Shown: one piece after another, positions 44,619 through 54,297 of the stretch
Position numbering within the stretch: position 1 is the stretch's first letter
How the letters are laid out: each line of letters starts with the position of its first letter
Assembly (NCBI RefSeq): GCF_014212125.1
Contig: NZ_JACJVP010000011.1
Location: 1-64,000 of the forward strand
DNA from: Cohnella nanjingensis
Lineage (GTDB): Bacteria > Bacillota > Bacilli > Paenibacillales > Paenibacillaceae
Length of the DNA stretch: 64,000 nt
Reading direction: 5' to 3'
Program-made: the position numbers and the translations under genes
Notes under the pieces: model-generated
Databases searched by the model: none
Told to the model about the DNA's origin: nothing
What the model saw: only the letters and a program-made list of their open reading frames with translations

Positions 44619-47600
44619 ATGCTGCGCAAGAGCATGGCAGGTCTCCTATGCTTATTTATGCTTATGAATTTTTGCCCCGTTTTGGGGAAGACGGCTTTGG
44701 CTTCAACCGCGGAGGTCGTGAAATACACGATGGAGAACGGGGATTTCGCGACGGACCTGAGCGGGAGCTGGGATCATAACGGCACCGTCGAGCGGCAGGA
44801 TTATTTGTCGATGGCTCCAGGAGGCGTCGTCTGGCAGAGCATTCCCGTGACAAACTCGGACCAAGGGCCGTCGGTCGGAGATACGGTGTATGCTTCGGTT
44901 CAAGTGACGATAGATTCCGACGTGACCGTGCAGTCCAACGTTCTTGTCCGAATCAATGACGGCGCGGCGGCATTGGCCGAAATCAACGATTTGACCGGTT
45001 TGGGCAGAGGGCAGATGCTGGAGCTGACAACGCAGACGCGGGACCTGAGCGGAACGATCGGTGCGGGAAAAGCTTCGATTACGGTAGAGCTTCATAATGA
45101 CACTCCCGGGACGATCGAAATTCATCAGGTGAAAGTATGGGGCATCCGAGCCGACGGCACGACGATCGATTATCCGTTGGCCAACGCCGGGTTCTCGGCT
45201 CCGCTGGACGGAGCGACGAATTGGAGCCACGGCAACGTCGAGCGGCAATCTGCGCTTCTCATGCAGCCCGGCTCTGCCGCCTGGCGGAGTTTGCCGGTAA
45301 GCGCGGGCGAGGATGCCCCACACGCCGGGGATAAGCTGAAGGTGCAGGCGAAGGTGTTCCTGGATCCGGGAGTCTCGGCGGATGCTTCGGTGGTCGTTCG
45401 AGTCAATGACGGGGCGAACCCGCTAGTCGAAATAAAAGAATTGGCTGGAAGAATGAAGGGAGTATGGACGGACGCGGTCGGCATTCCGACAGGAGAAGGC
45501 GCGGTTCCGGAAGGAACTGATCGGCTATGGCTTGAGCTTCATAACGACACGCAGGCGCCGATCCGGATCACTCGGATTCAAATAGCAGGAGAGAGAAAAG
45601 ACAATTCGTTCGATCTTAACGGAGATGGCGAGATCGACATGAGGGATTTGGAATATTTGCGCGAGCAGGTCCGCTCAGGCGTCTACTCCGCTTCGCTCGA
45701 TTTCGATCATGACGGGGAACTGACGGACAAGGACGTCTCCTATTTCAAAAAATTCGCGCTTCGGGACCCGAATGAAATTTACGCGAACCTGAGCCATTTG
45801 AATTTCCTGAACGAAGACGTCACGCTGGACGGCAAGGAAATGATGATTACGCATCTGTATGCGGAGCCGGTCGACAGAGACGACCCTAGTCGCGGTTATG
45901 CGTGGGTCGGAGATCCTCAAGAAGGCATCTCCGCATTGGATGACGTAGCTCGGGCCGTCATCGTATACGTCGAACATTACAACACGTATCATGATGCCTA
46001 CAGTCTGGAGAGGATCAAACGCGGGTTGGAGTTTGCCATGTGGATGCAGTCGCCGGAAGGAGATTTCGATAACTTCGTGGCCGAAGACGAGCATGGGCGA
46101 TTGTACAAAAAACATAGCCAATCCTCATACACGGATTTCAGCTACTGGGCCGTTCGCGCCTACGAGGCGATGGCGGCTTCGCTTCCGATCCTCAAGCTTA
46201 AAGACGAGGAACTCGCAGCGCGCGTATCGGCACGTCTGGATCTCTGTTTGCGGCGTCTCGGCGAGAAGATCGATCCGAAGTACGGCCAATATGTCGAGCA
46301 AGGCGGCAAGAAATTACCAGGCTGGCTGCTCGGCGGAGACAGATGGCTCACCTCCGGCGCGATCTCCGCGTTGGCCAAGCACGCCGAAGTTTTGCAAGAC
46401 GGACCGCAGAGAAACGCCGCGATCGGTCTGCTCGCCAAGCTGGGAGAGGCGCTCGCCGCGGCGCAGACGGGAGATTTCAAGGAGTTTCCCTACTCCGCTT
46501 TTCTGCACAGCGGGACGACCTGGTATGAATGGGGCAGCGTGCAGGTGAAGGCGATGGCTCTGGCCGGTAAGCGGACCGGCCGTAACGATTGGGTACAAGC
46601 GGCGGAGCAGGCGGCCGACAGCTTCCTGAGCCATATGCTGATTTCCGGCAGGGCTTTCCAACTTTCCCCGAACAAGCAAGAATATCCGCAAATCAATTAT
46701 GGCACGGCCAGCTACGTGGACAATCTCCTGGCATTGTACCAAGTGACGGGCAAGGAGAAATACGCCGTTCTCGCTGGTGCGGCTGCCACCTGGTGGACCG
46801 GAAACAACAAGCAGGGCATCGAAATGTTCAATCAGCGGTATGGTTACGCCTACGACGGGATTATGGAAAACGGGGTGAATACGAACAGCGGCGCCGAATC
46901 GGTCGACGAGGCCTTGCGCGCGATTCTCCGTTTGAAACGGATTCCGGCTTCGGCGGAAATGATGGTCGGCAAGCAGGTAGAGAACCGTGGACAGGCAATC
47001 GTGGAGGCCGAGGCGCTTTACCGGCAGAATGCACCGGAAGATCAGCAAATGAATTTGCCTAACGGGGGCTTGAAGGATCCCGTCTTCGCGATCCGCAAGC
47101 AGAGCGGCTCCGGCGCGACGAATGAAGCCGCTATCTACGAAGATTCTCTTCAGGTCGGGGAAGAGCAGGCCATCTATGCGGACTGGCAAGGGAAAAACGC
47201 GCTGTTCGTAGAAGCTCCGGGCTACAACAACGTACGCATTTTCGACGGCGGCTATCTCTATCAGGACGTGCCGGTCGGGGGTCTCGGGCAATTTCAAGCC
47301 GGGGATTCGGTCAAATTGGATTTCGCGGCGAGACTGGAGTTTCTGACGCATTTCGATGCCAAGGTGTTGGCCATTGACGCCCAAGGCCGGGAAACCTTAG
47401 TCGCGGACGACAGCACGATGAACTACTTGAACCGTTTCTGGTATTCGGGCCAAACCTCGGTCAAAACGACGCCCGTTGCGGCCATACCGGAAGGTACGGT
47501 AAGCCTGAGGATCCGTTTCTCCAATTCATCCGACAATCCGAACCCGCATGAGGGGTACGTTTCGATTACGCAAGTCAAGTTGTTCAAGATGGGCGTTCCG

Positions 47601-49409
47601 GAAATCCGATACGGAAACTCCGGACTGTCCGGAAGCAGCTACGTGGAGATGCCTGCGGGCAGCTCGCGCGCGTTCTCCGCTTCAGTGGATCGATCCGGCG
47701 AATACGACGTTTACCTGAGCGCGGTGACGAGAAGCGCGGATCGGGCGGCGACACTGGCCGTCGGCCTAAATCGCACATCGGTTTACAGGCAATCGTTGGC
47801 GGGAGAAGAAGGGGCGATCCGCATCTTCTATCTGGGCACCGCCCACCTGGAAGGCGGCTCCTTCCAAATCGATTTGACGAATGAGAGCGCAAAGTTCCCA
47901 GCGGACGTCGACGCGCTCCTGTTCAATCCCGTTCAGGCCTATTCCGTCTACCGGAAGGCGGACGGCTCGGAGTGGCGGATCACGCGCGATAGCTGGAGCG
48001 GAAGCCTGGATGTCGCGCGGATCGGCGAGGAAGCTTCCCGCCAGCGGGTGAGAATCAACCAAGCGGCGGTTAAAGGAAGCAGCCCGAGAACGGTCGAGGT
48101 GAACGGAATCGTGATCCCCGGCCAAGAAGGGGGTTCCGTCTCCGGTACGGCTGTGACCGTAAGCATCGGAAATTTGGCGGCAGAAGTTCGAACGGCCGCC
48201 GACGGGACTTTCGCCGCGTCGCTGGTGCTGCCGCGGCAGTGGCCGGCAGGGCGCTATCGCGTAGAAGCGTCGACTGCTGCGGGAAGCGGAACTTCGCTGG
48301 TCGAGATCGGGAAGGAATCCGATCCCCCGGACCCGGTACCTTATCCGCCATCATCCGGTGGCCAACCCGTAGAGGATCCGACCAAAGGAAGCCGAGCGAT
48401 CGTTCAGGCGGCCGATCTGAACGCAGATGCATCCGGCAACGCCAAGATCGAGCTGGCGGATGGCCAGGATACGCTTGTTCTGCAAGGAGACTTAAGCGCG
48501 CTTGGGTTCCAGACGCTTACCATCGTCAAAGGAAACTTGACGCTGCGTCTGCCGGCGGGCTTGTTGAAGGAAGAACTGACCAAACTTCCGGCCGCTTCGA
48601 TTCGGGATGCAGCCGTCACCGTGCAGATGATCGAAGCGAACGAAGAAGAAGCCGCAGCATTTATCCAGCCCTATCTTAGAAAGGCGGGCGCCGGATACAG
48701 CTTCGCCGGCGTTCTGTATCGGCTCGAATTAAGCGTAACCTCCGGCAACGCAACCGGTGATTCAAGGGCGGTGCATTCGTTCCGGATTCCGATCCGCGCC
48801 GAGTTCGGAATGGGGCCGGAAGCGGATTTTGAGCTTGCAGGCGTCTACGGACTGAACGAGAATAGCACGCTGGAGTATGCAGGCGGAACCGTTAGCGGTA
48901 ATAAACTGATCGCCGATCTGAAGCATTTCGGCTCCTACGGCATTTTATTCTACAAGAAATCTTATGCGGATCTGCCGACCGAGCATCCGGCGTACCGCGC
49001 TGTCACCGTACTGTCGGCGCGGCATGTGCTGACGGGAACCGGCGGGGACCGGTTCAAGCCGGATCGGGCGTTGACGAGGGCCGAGTATGCCTCCATGATG
49101 GCCAGAGCGTACGGACTGTCTCCGGGACCGAACGGAAGCGCAACTGTATTCCGGGATATCTCGCCGCAAGCCTGGTATGCGCCTGCGATCGCCGCGTTGA
49201 CCGAAGCAGGGATCTTCCGGGGGAAGTCAGCCGGTCGGTTCGACCCTGACGGGGTTCTTACGATGAAGGAGTTAAGGATATTAAGCGAAAGGCTCGCCGC
49301 GCGTGCGGGGGCGGCTGCGCCAACGGTGCCGGACAACGGGAATGGCCGCTTCGTCACGCGAGGAGAAGCCGCGCAAGCCTTGTACGAGTTTTGGAGGAAT
49401 CAAAAATGA
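44619..49409 (+). CDS. Large SLH-anchored surface protein with dockerin-like EF hands and a helical (alpha/alpha) catalytic-like core
   Basis: 1596 residues, AAGGAGGATC before the ATG, signal peptide to about 29. Two similar beta-sandwich modules (about 33-185 and 188-325; both with NGTVERQ/NVERQ and ELHNDT motifs). A dockerin-like pair of Ca-binding loops (DLNGDGEID about 332, DFDHDGELT about 363). A long all-helical region (about 385-800) resembling six-hairpin glycosidase or lyase folds, with WMQSPEGDFDNFV and NNKQGIEMFNQRYGYAYDGI plus NTNSGAES; catalytic residues not assigned. Beta modules about 810-1330, a PATR-like segment, then two SLH domains and a shortened third one at the C-terminus. 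Probably cuts or holds the polymer whose products module 5 imports. Specificity unknown. Confidence 0.75.
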   Translation: MLRKSMAGLLCLFMLMNFCPVLGKTALASTAEVVKYTMENGDFATDLSGSWDHNGTVERQDYLSMAPGGVVWQSIPVTNSDQGPSVGDTVYASVQVTIDSDVTVQSNVLVRINDGAAALAEINDLTGLGRGQMLELTTQTRDLSGTIGAGKASITVELHNDTPGTIEIHQVKVWGIRADGTTIDYPLANAGFSAPLDGATNWSHGNVERQSALLMQPGSAAWRSLPVSAGEDAPHAGDKLKVQAKVFLDPGVSADASVVVRVNDGANPLVEIKELAGRMKGVWTDAVGIPTGEGAVPEGTDRLWLELHNDTQAPIRITRIQIAGERKDNSFDLNGDGEIDMRDLEYLREQVRSGVYSASLDFDHDGELTDKDVSYFKKFALRDPNEIYANLSHLNFLNEDVTLDGKEMMITHLYAEPVDRDDPSRGYAWVGDPQEGISALDDVARAVIVYVEHYNTYHDAYSLERIKRGLEFAMWMQSPEGDFDNFVAEDEHGRLYKKHSQSSYTDFSYWAVRAYEAMAASLPILKLKDEELAARVSARLDLCLRRLGEKIDPKYGQYVEQGGKKLPGWLLGGDRWLTSGAISALAKHAEVLQDGPQRNAAIGLLAKLGEALAAAQTGDFKEFPYSAFLHSGTTWYEWGSVQVKAMALAGKRTGRNDWVQAAEQAADSFLSHMLISGRAFQLSPNKQEYPQINYGTASYVDNLLALYQVTGKEKYAVLAGAAATWWTGNNKQGIEMFNQRYGYAYDGIMENGVNTNSGAESVDEALRAILRLKRIPASAEMMVGKQVENRGQAIVEAEALYRQNAPEDQQMNLPNGGLKDPVFAIRKQSGSGATNEAAIYEDSLQVGEEQAIYADWQGKNALFVEAPGYNNVRIFDGGYLYQDVPVGGLGQFQAGDSVKLDFAARLEFLTHFDAKVLAIDAQGRETLVADDSTMNYLNRFWYSGQTSVKTTPVAAIPEGTVSLRIRFSNSSDNPNPHEGYVSITQVKLFKMGVPEIRYGNSGLSGSSYVEMPAGSSRAFSASVDRSGEYDVYLSAVTRSADRAATLAVGLNRTSVYRQSLAGEEGAIRIFYLGTAHLEGGSFQIDLTNESAKFPADVDALLFNPVQAYSVYRKADGSEWRITRDSWSGSLDVARIGEEASRQRVRINQAAVKGSSPRTVEVNGIVIPGQEGGSVSGTAVTVSIGNLAAEVRTAADGTFAASLVLPRQWPAGRYRVEASTAAGSGTSLVEIGKESDPPDPVPYPPSSGGQPVEDPTKGSRAIVQAADLNADASGNAKIELADGQDTLVLQGDLSALGFQTLTIVKGNLTLRLPAGLLKEELTKLPAASIRDAAVTVQMIEANEEEAAAFIQPYLRKAGAGYSFAGVLYRLELSVTSGNATGDSRAVHSFRIPIRAEFGMGPEADFELAGVYGLNENSTLEYAGGTVSGNKLIADLKHFGSYGILFYKKSYADLPTEHPAYRAVTVLSARHVLTGTGGDRFKPDRALTRAEYASMMARAYGLSPGPNGSATVFRDISPQAWYAPAIAALTEAGIFRGKSAGRFDPDGVLTMKELRILSERLAARAGAAAPTVPDNGNGRFVTRGEAAQALYEFWRNQK

Positions 49410-51973
49410 GCCTACTTCGCTTAAGCGGGACGAAGTGGACGCTGACGGGGTGGTACCCCAATCAGTGGCGGCCCGAGCTTTCCATGGAACTGGGCGTGCG
49501 GATTCCGCCGGCGGTACAGCCGATCCCCGCGACCGTGCCGGGCTCCGTGCAGACGGATTTGCTGGCCGCAGGGCTGCTTCCGGATCCATTCGTCGGATTG
49601 AACAGCCAGCATTGCGAATGGACCGCTGGGCGGGAATGGTGCTACGAGACGGCGTTCGAATTGCCGGAAGACTGGTCTTACGAACGGAGCGAGCTTGTCT
49701 TCGAAGGGTTGGACTATGCGGGCTGCATACAGGTGAATGGAGAGCTTGCGGCTGAATTCGAAGGCATGTTCACGCCGGTCAGGCTGGACGTCACGGATCG
49801 GCTTTATACGAATCGGCCCAACTCGTTAAAGGTGGTCTTCTATCTCCCGCCCGAGATCGACGGGCAGGTCGGATATTCCTCCAGAATCCGCAAGCTGAAA
49901 TCGCGCTTTAATTACGCCTGGGATTGGTGCCCGCGGATGATCGCGACCGGCATTTGGCGCGATGCCTTTCTGCAAGGATATCGCGGCGCGGCGATCCGCG
50001 ATTTCTACCCGAGGGCGGTCCCTGAACCCCATGACGCCGGAACGATAGACTTGCAGGCTGAACTCGAGGTATTTCATTCCGGATTGTATGAATGGACCTG
50101 CAGGGTCATTGATCCGGGCGGCGCCGTAGCGTGGGAGAACACCGAACCGGTATTGCTGAAGGCGGGCAAATGCCGAATCAATGGCACCGCGAGGTTGGCC
50201 GGCGTCGAATGGTGGTGGCCGAACGGAATGGGGGCGCAGCCGCTTTATGAAGTCGATTGGGAGCTTCGCGACAGCGGCGGCTGCGACTGCGGGACGGTCA
50301 GGAAAACGGTCGGATTCCGCACGATCGAATGGCTTGCCAATCCAGGAGCCCCTGCCGAGGCGCTTCCATATACCGCTGTCGTCAACGGACAGCGCTTGTT
50401 TCTGAAAGGGGTCAACTGGGTTCCGATCTCTCCCTATTACGGCTCCGTGACACCTGAACAGTATGCGAAGCATCTGAGTAAGTGGGTTCACATGAATGTT
50501 AATCTGGTGCGTGTTTGGGGCGGAGGCATCATCGAGCGGGAAGCTTTCTATGATTACTGCAACCGCAACGGCCTGCTTGTCTGGCAGGAGCTGCTGCAAT
50601 CCTCCAGCGGGCTGGACAACTGCCCGCCCGACGACCCCGAACTGCTGACCGTCTTATCGGAAGCAGCAAAGCAAGCCATTCTCGAGAAGCGGGCGCACCC
50701 GAGCCTGCTGCTCTGGTGCGGGGGCAACGAGCTGATGTGGGAGGGCTTCCGTCCCGTGGACGAGAGGCACGCCAATATGGCCATGCTCGGTCGACTCGTC
50801 CGCCAGTTGGATCCCGGGAGAAGGTTTTTGCCGGCGAGCGCCTCCGGACCTACCTTCTGCGCTTCGGAGGAGGGATTCGGCCAGCAGGTACATCACGATG
50901 TCCACGGTCCTTGGACGTATCTGGGAGCGGTCGCCCATTATGCCTTCTTCAATCGGGATGATGCCCTGCTGCGTTCCGAAACCGGAACGGCGGGCGCTTC
51001 CCGGGCTTCGCTGATCCGTTCCATGCGGGGGAGCTGCAGACCGTGGCCTCCCACAGCCGACAATGCCTACTGGGTACACCGCGGAAGCTGGTGGATACCC
51101 TGGGAAACGATCAGCCAGGCATTCGGGCCTTGGGACGTAGCGGCGGAAGCGGACGATCAATTGGAGTCTTTCGTGCAATGCAGCCGGTTTCTGCAGAAGG
51201 AATCGTTGCGCTATGCAGCCGAATCGACGAGGCGAAGGGAGCCGGAAGCGTCGGGCTTCATCGTTTGGATGGGGAACGAGCCTTATCCGAACAACGCGAA
51301 TACGTCGGTGTTGGAGTACGACTCCGCCCCCAAGCCGGCCTACTACGCGTTAAAAGCGTCATTTTCACCGGTTCATGTTTCCGCCCGTTACGAGAGAGTG
51401 TCTTATCCGTCAGGAGAGCGTTTCCGGGCCCGGCTTTATTTGCATCGGGAAGTTCATTCCGGCGGACCGGCCGAATGTTGCTATGAGATCTACGACATGA
51501 CCGGTACACTTCTAGCGCGCCAAGCGGCAGAGGTTCCTTCAGGCGAAACTGCGGCAGTCTGGGGAGAAGCGGAATTCGCGGTCGCGGATTTGCCTTACCA
51601 AGTGTTTTTCCTCCGATTGACCGCCAGAGACGAAGCGGAACGACTGCTCGCTTCCAACGATTATATTTTCACAGTTGGCCAGACTTGCGACTACGAGCCG
51701 CTTAGAATGCTTCCCCAGGCGGAAGTGGTGCTGGATACCGATCGGAGGACCGGCCGTGTGTCGTTGAGAAACGTCTCAACCGTATGCGCGGTCGAAGTGT
51801 GGCTATCCATTCCGGGACATGAGGGCAGCGGCTTGTTCGAGCACAACGGATGGTTGCTGCTGCCCGGCGAATCATCGTCGACTTCGTGGATCGGACCGGC
51901 GGAGTTGTTGGATGGGGTTGCCGTTGACGGTTTTAACGTGGGAAGCCGCGGCATTCCGGACAAAAGTCGGTGA
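49406..51973 (+). CDS. GH2 beta-mannosidase-like glycosidase
   Basis: Cytoplasmic retaining exo-glycosidase of 855 residues, no signal peptide. The ATG at 49406 overlaps the previous stop (ATGA) with GGAGG seven bases upstream. N-terminal galactose-binding-like domain (about 1-200; VPGSVQTDLLAAGLLPDPF, the beta-mannosidase-type opening), Ig-like domain, then TIM barrel with LKGVNWVPI and LVRVWGGGI. Acid/base Glu442 in WCGGNELMW and nucleophile Glu525 in LRSETG. The CGGNE form is typical of beta-mannosidases and related exo-glucosaminidases rather than beta-galactosidases. It is coupled to its neighbours and probably trims imported oligosaccharides; mannose or glucosamine specificity cannot be decided here. 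Confidence 0.88.
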   Translation: MSLLRLSGTKWTLTGWYPNQWRPELSMELGVRIPPAVQPIPATVPGSVQTDLLAAGLLPDPFVGLNSQHCEWTAGREWCYETAFELPEDWSYERSELVFEGLDYAGCIQVNGELAAEFEGMFTPVRLDVTDRLYTNRPNSLKVVFYLPPEIDGQVGYSSRIRKLKSRFNYAWDWCPRMIATGIWRDAFLQGYRGAAIRDFYPRAVPEPHDAGTIDLQAELEVFHSGLYEWTCRVIDPGGAVAWENTEPVLLKAGKCRINGTARLAGVEWWWPNGMGAQPLYEVDWELRDSGGCDCGTVRKTVGFRTIEWLANPGAPAEALPYTAVVNGQRLFLKGVNWVPISPYYGSVTPEQYAKHLSKWVHMNVNLVRVWGGGIIEREAFYDYCNRNGLLVWQELLQSSSGLDNCPPDDPELLTVLSEAAKQAILEKRAHPSLLLWCGGNELMWEGFRPVDERHANMAMLGRLVRQLDPGRRFLPASASGPTFCASEEGFGQQVHHDVHGPWTYLGAVAHYAFFNRDDALLRSETGTAGASRASLIRSMRGSCRPWPPTADNAYWVHRGSWWIPWETISQAFGPWDVAAEADDQLESFVQCSRFLQKESLRYAAESTRRREPEASGFIVWMGNEPYPNNANTSVLEYDSAPKPAYYALKASFSPVHVSARYERVSYPSGERFRARLYLHREVHSGGPAECCYEIYDMTGTLLARQAAEVPSGETAAVWGEAEFAVADLPYQVFFLRLTARDEAERLLASNDYIFTVGQTCDYEPLRMLPQAEVVLDTDRRTGRVSLRNVSTVCAVEVWLSIPGHEGSGLFEHNGWLLLPGESSSTSWIGPAELLDGVAVDGFNVGSRGIPDKSR

Positions 51974-52023
51974 AGATTTTCCGGCACAAAAACAGAGAGG
52001 GATACGAAGAGGAGAGAGCGGAG

Positions 52024-54297
52024 ATGGAGCGTCGTTACGTCCTGCAGAGCGGGGAGAAAACCAGGCTTGTATTCGAATACGATGAGCGCGAGAAAAGCTA
52101 CGGCTATCATTTGGAAAAAGCCGGGGAAGATCGCTGGCATAGGCTGACCGAGCCATTCCAACCCTTGGTCCAAGGGAAATATTTCGGTCTCTATCCGGAA
52201 AAAATCGCGTTATCCGCGTGCGGCGATCTGGAAGTATCGGGAACGAAAAACGATGCGGACGGCTTTCTGTACGATTGGCAAGGCACCGTAAGCGCCGATT
52301 CTGCCACAGGCTGGATTCGCTTTGACATCACGTTGTCCGGAGCGTCGGCGTTCACGCTGGATTCCAACCGAACGGAACCGGAGATTACGGTGAACCTAGG
52401 AACCCTCCCGCCGTATGAGCGCGGCGATCACGTCTGGTTCAAGACGAATATCGACAATCCGACGGAATGGAACAACGAGGCGAGGGGAAACGATTTTCCG
52501 GCCTGTTATTATTACGATTCCTATCAGAAATTCGGCGTAATGATGTTCTTCGACATGAGTTCGATGGGGTGGATGGCCAAGGCGGGCATACCGAGATTCC
52601 TGCAGTACCGATGCGGCCTCCGGCGGGAATACGCCCGCCCGCCCGGACGGTTGTCCCTCGGCTTGGTAGCCGATGGGCCGTTCCAAACGGAATTTCCCGT
52701 TGAAGGCACCCGCTTCTCTTATGGAATCCGTAGCTTCACCCAGGAGACTCCGCCGACGGAGCAGAGTGCGGTCGTCGACTTGGTGGAAGCCTGTCTGGAC
52801 TGGGTGCCGGGCGCCGTCGAGCCGCCTGCCAATGCCGGCCGATGGAGCGTGTTCGCCGACCGTTGCGCGGAAGAGCTGATGAACGAAGAAGCTTGCTGGA
52901 ACAACAACGGCGCATACGACATGCTGATTCCATATGTCAACGGCGTCTCGCCGGCTTGGGAGGAATCGTTCGCGGCCAAAGGATTAACCGTCGATTTCCG
53001 CAATCATCCCGGATTGGATGCCGCGCTCATGATGATCCATCCGCTTGCGCAAATCGCCCGAGCGTTTCCGACTTCGGCGAATGCGCGTCTTCGCGATAAA
53101 GTGTGGACGTTCATCCGTCATGCCGGCGAGGATATGCTTTTGAATCAGAACGATCGGGTCTGGGGCACGTGGCAGTATATTTATTTGCTCGAAGAATGGT
53201 GGAGAGCGGCCCGGCTTGATCAGGACCGCGCCTCGTGCAGTCGGATCGAAGAAGAAGTCGAACGCGTGATCATTCCGCTGGCCCGAAACTGCGGGTATCT
53301 GTTCCCGCTTTCTTTCCGCGTACCGGAATTGAAGAAGCACGGCAACGGCGATGCGTATCCGATAGCTGGGGCCTATGCATACTTTATGTACCTTCTGTAC
53401 AAAGCCAAGGGAGACGCCGTTTACTTGGAAGAAGCGGAACACGCGATTCGCGTGCTCATGCATGCTCCGGTCAACTCCCTGCATCAGGAATCCCATTTGT
53501 TGGCGATGGCGGTGCAGGCCGCCGATTGCCTGCAGAGGGAAACGGGCGATACGGTCTACGAGGAGATCTACCGTTATTTGTTAGCGCAAAATCTACGGAT
53601 GGTTTATTGGTACAACGACCCGAGCTTTCCGGATTACCGGATTTGGGGCATGTTTCAGGCTTGCACGCCGATGCTGTACCCCGCTTTTTTCGAGAACGTG
53701 GAATGCGCGGCCCGGATCGCCTCGACGCTGAAGGGGCGCAAGGCGCATGCCGGCCTGCTGCGGATTTTGAACCAGGCGAGAATCAATAACCTGTATTGCT
53801 TCCCGCAATGTTTGCCCGAGCGATACCGGTTGTCCGACCTGGCCTATATACCGCTGGAAAACCTCGGAACGCTGGAAGACGACAAGACCGGTTACGCCGG
53901 TCAGGAAATTTACGGGGCGGGCCAGACATTCCGCGCCGCGCTGCTGTGGGACGGGATTCTGCGCAGTGAAGATCCGAATGTCTGCCTCATGAGTCTGGAC
54001 GTATATGAATGGGAGGATGAAGCGGTCGCATCGGGAACGAAATCTTTCCTGGTTCATTATTCGGGAGAAAAAGGGCAGGTCTGCAGCATGGATATCGCAA
54101 CTTCCTTCAGAGCCGCCCGCTGCTACTCCGGGAATGCGCCGGCCGAAGCGAAACCGGTGCAAATCGTCGAAGGCCGGCTGTTCGTCGACCTGCTGCCCGG
54201 GGAAACGGTAACGATCGAAATCGATGGGGTGAACGGCCATGACGGAACGCAACTCCCGCTGCAGGATCAAGCGGGATATCGTCTACAAAGGTTATGA
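52024..54297 (+). CDS. Unrecognised cytoplasmic protein, beta N-domain plus helical (alpha/alpha)-type domain
   Basis: 757 residues from the ATG at 52024, which has GAGGAGA nine bases upstream; a GTG at 51970 overlapping the GH2 stop would add 18 charged residues and has a poor binding site. I do not recognise the family. No signal peptide. The first third (about 1-250) is rich in aromatic beta strands, like the N-domain of six-hairpin glycosidases; the rest (about 260-690) is helical with WNNNGAYDMLIPYVNG, WGTWQYIYLLEEWW, GDAYPIAGAYAYFMYLLYKA and GYAGQEIYGAGQTF, reminiscent of (alpha/alpha)6 hydrolases, lyases or epimerases; a small beta tail follows. The DUF4432 gene starts inside its end, overlapping by 59 bases. 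Probably an intracellular step in glycan breakdown. Confidence 0.7.
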   Translation: MERRYVLQSGEKTRLVFEYDEREKSYGYHLEKAGEDRWHRLTEPFQPLVQGKYFGLYPEKIALSACGDLEVSGTKNDADGFLYDWQGTVSADSATGWIRFDITLSGASAFTLDSNRTEPEITVNLGTLPPYERGDHVWFKTNIDNPTEWNNEARGNDFPACYYYDSYQKFGVMMFFDMSSMGWMAKAGIPRFLQYRCGLRREYARPPGRLSLGLVADGPFQTEFPVEGTRFSYGIRSFTQETPPTEQSAVVDLVEACLDWVPGAVEPPANAGRWSVFADRCAEELMNEEACWNNNGAYDMLIPYVNGVSPAWEESFAAKGLTVDFRNHPGLDAALMMIHPLAQIARAFPTSANARLRDKVWTFIRHAGEDMLLNQNDRVWGTWQYIYLLEEWWRAARLDQDRASCSRIEEEVERVIIPLARNCGYLFPLSFRVPELKKHGNGDAYPIAGAYAYFMYLLYKAKGDAVYLEEAEHAIRVLMHAPVNSLHQESHLLAMAVQAADCLQRETGDTVYEEIYRYLLAQNLRMVYWYNDPSFPDYRIWGMFQACTPMLYPAFFENVECAARIASTLKGRKAHAGLLRILNQARINNLYCFPQCLPERYRLSDLAYIPLENLGTLEDDKTGYAGQEIYGAGQTFRAALLWDGILRSEDPNVCLMSLDVYEWEDEAVASGTKSFLVHYSGEKGQVCSMDIATSFRAARCYSGNAPAEAKPVQIVEGRLFVDLLPGETVTIEIDGVNGHDGTQLPLQDQAGYRLQRL

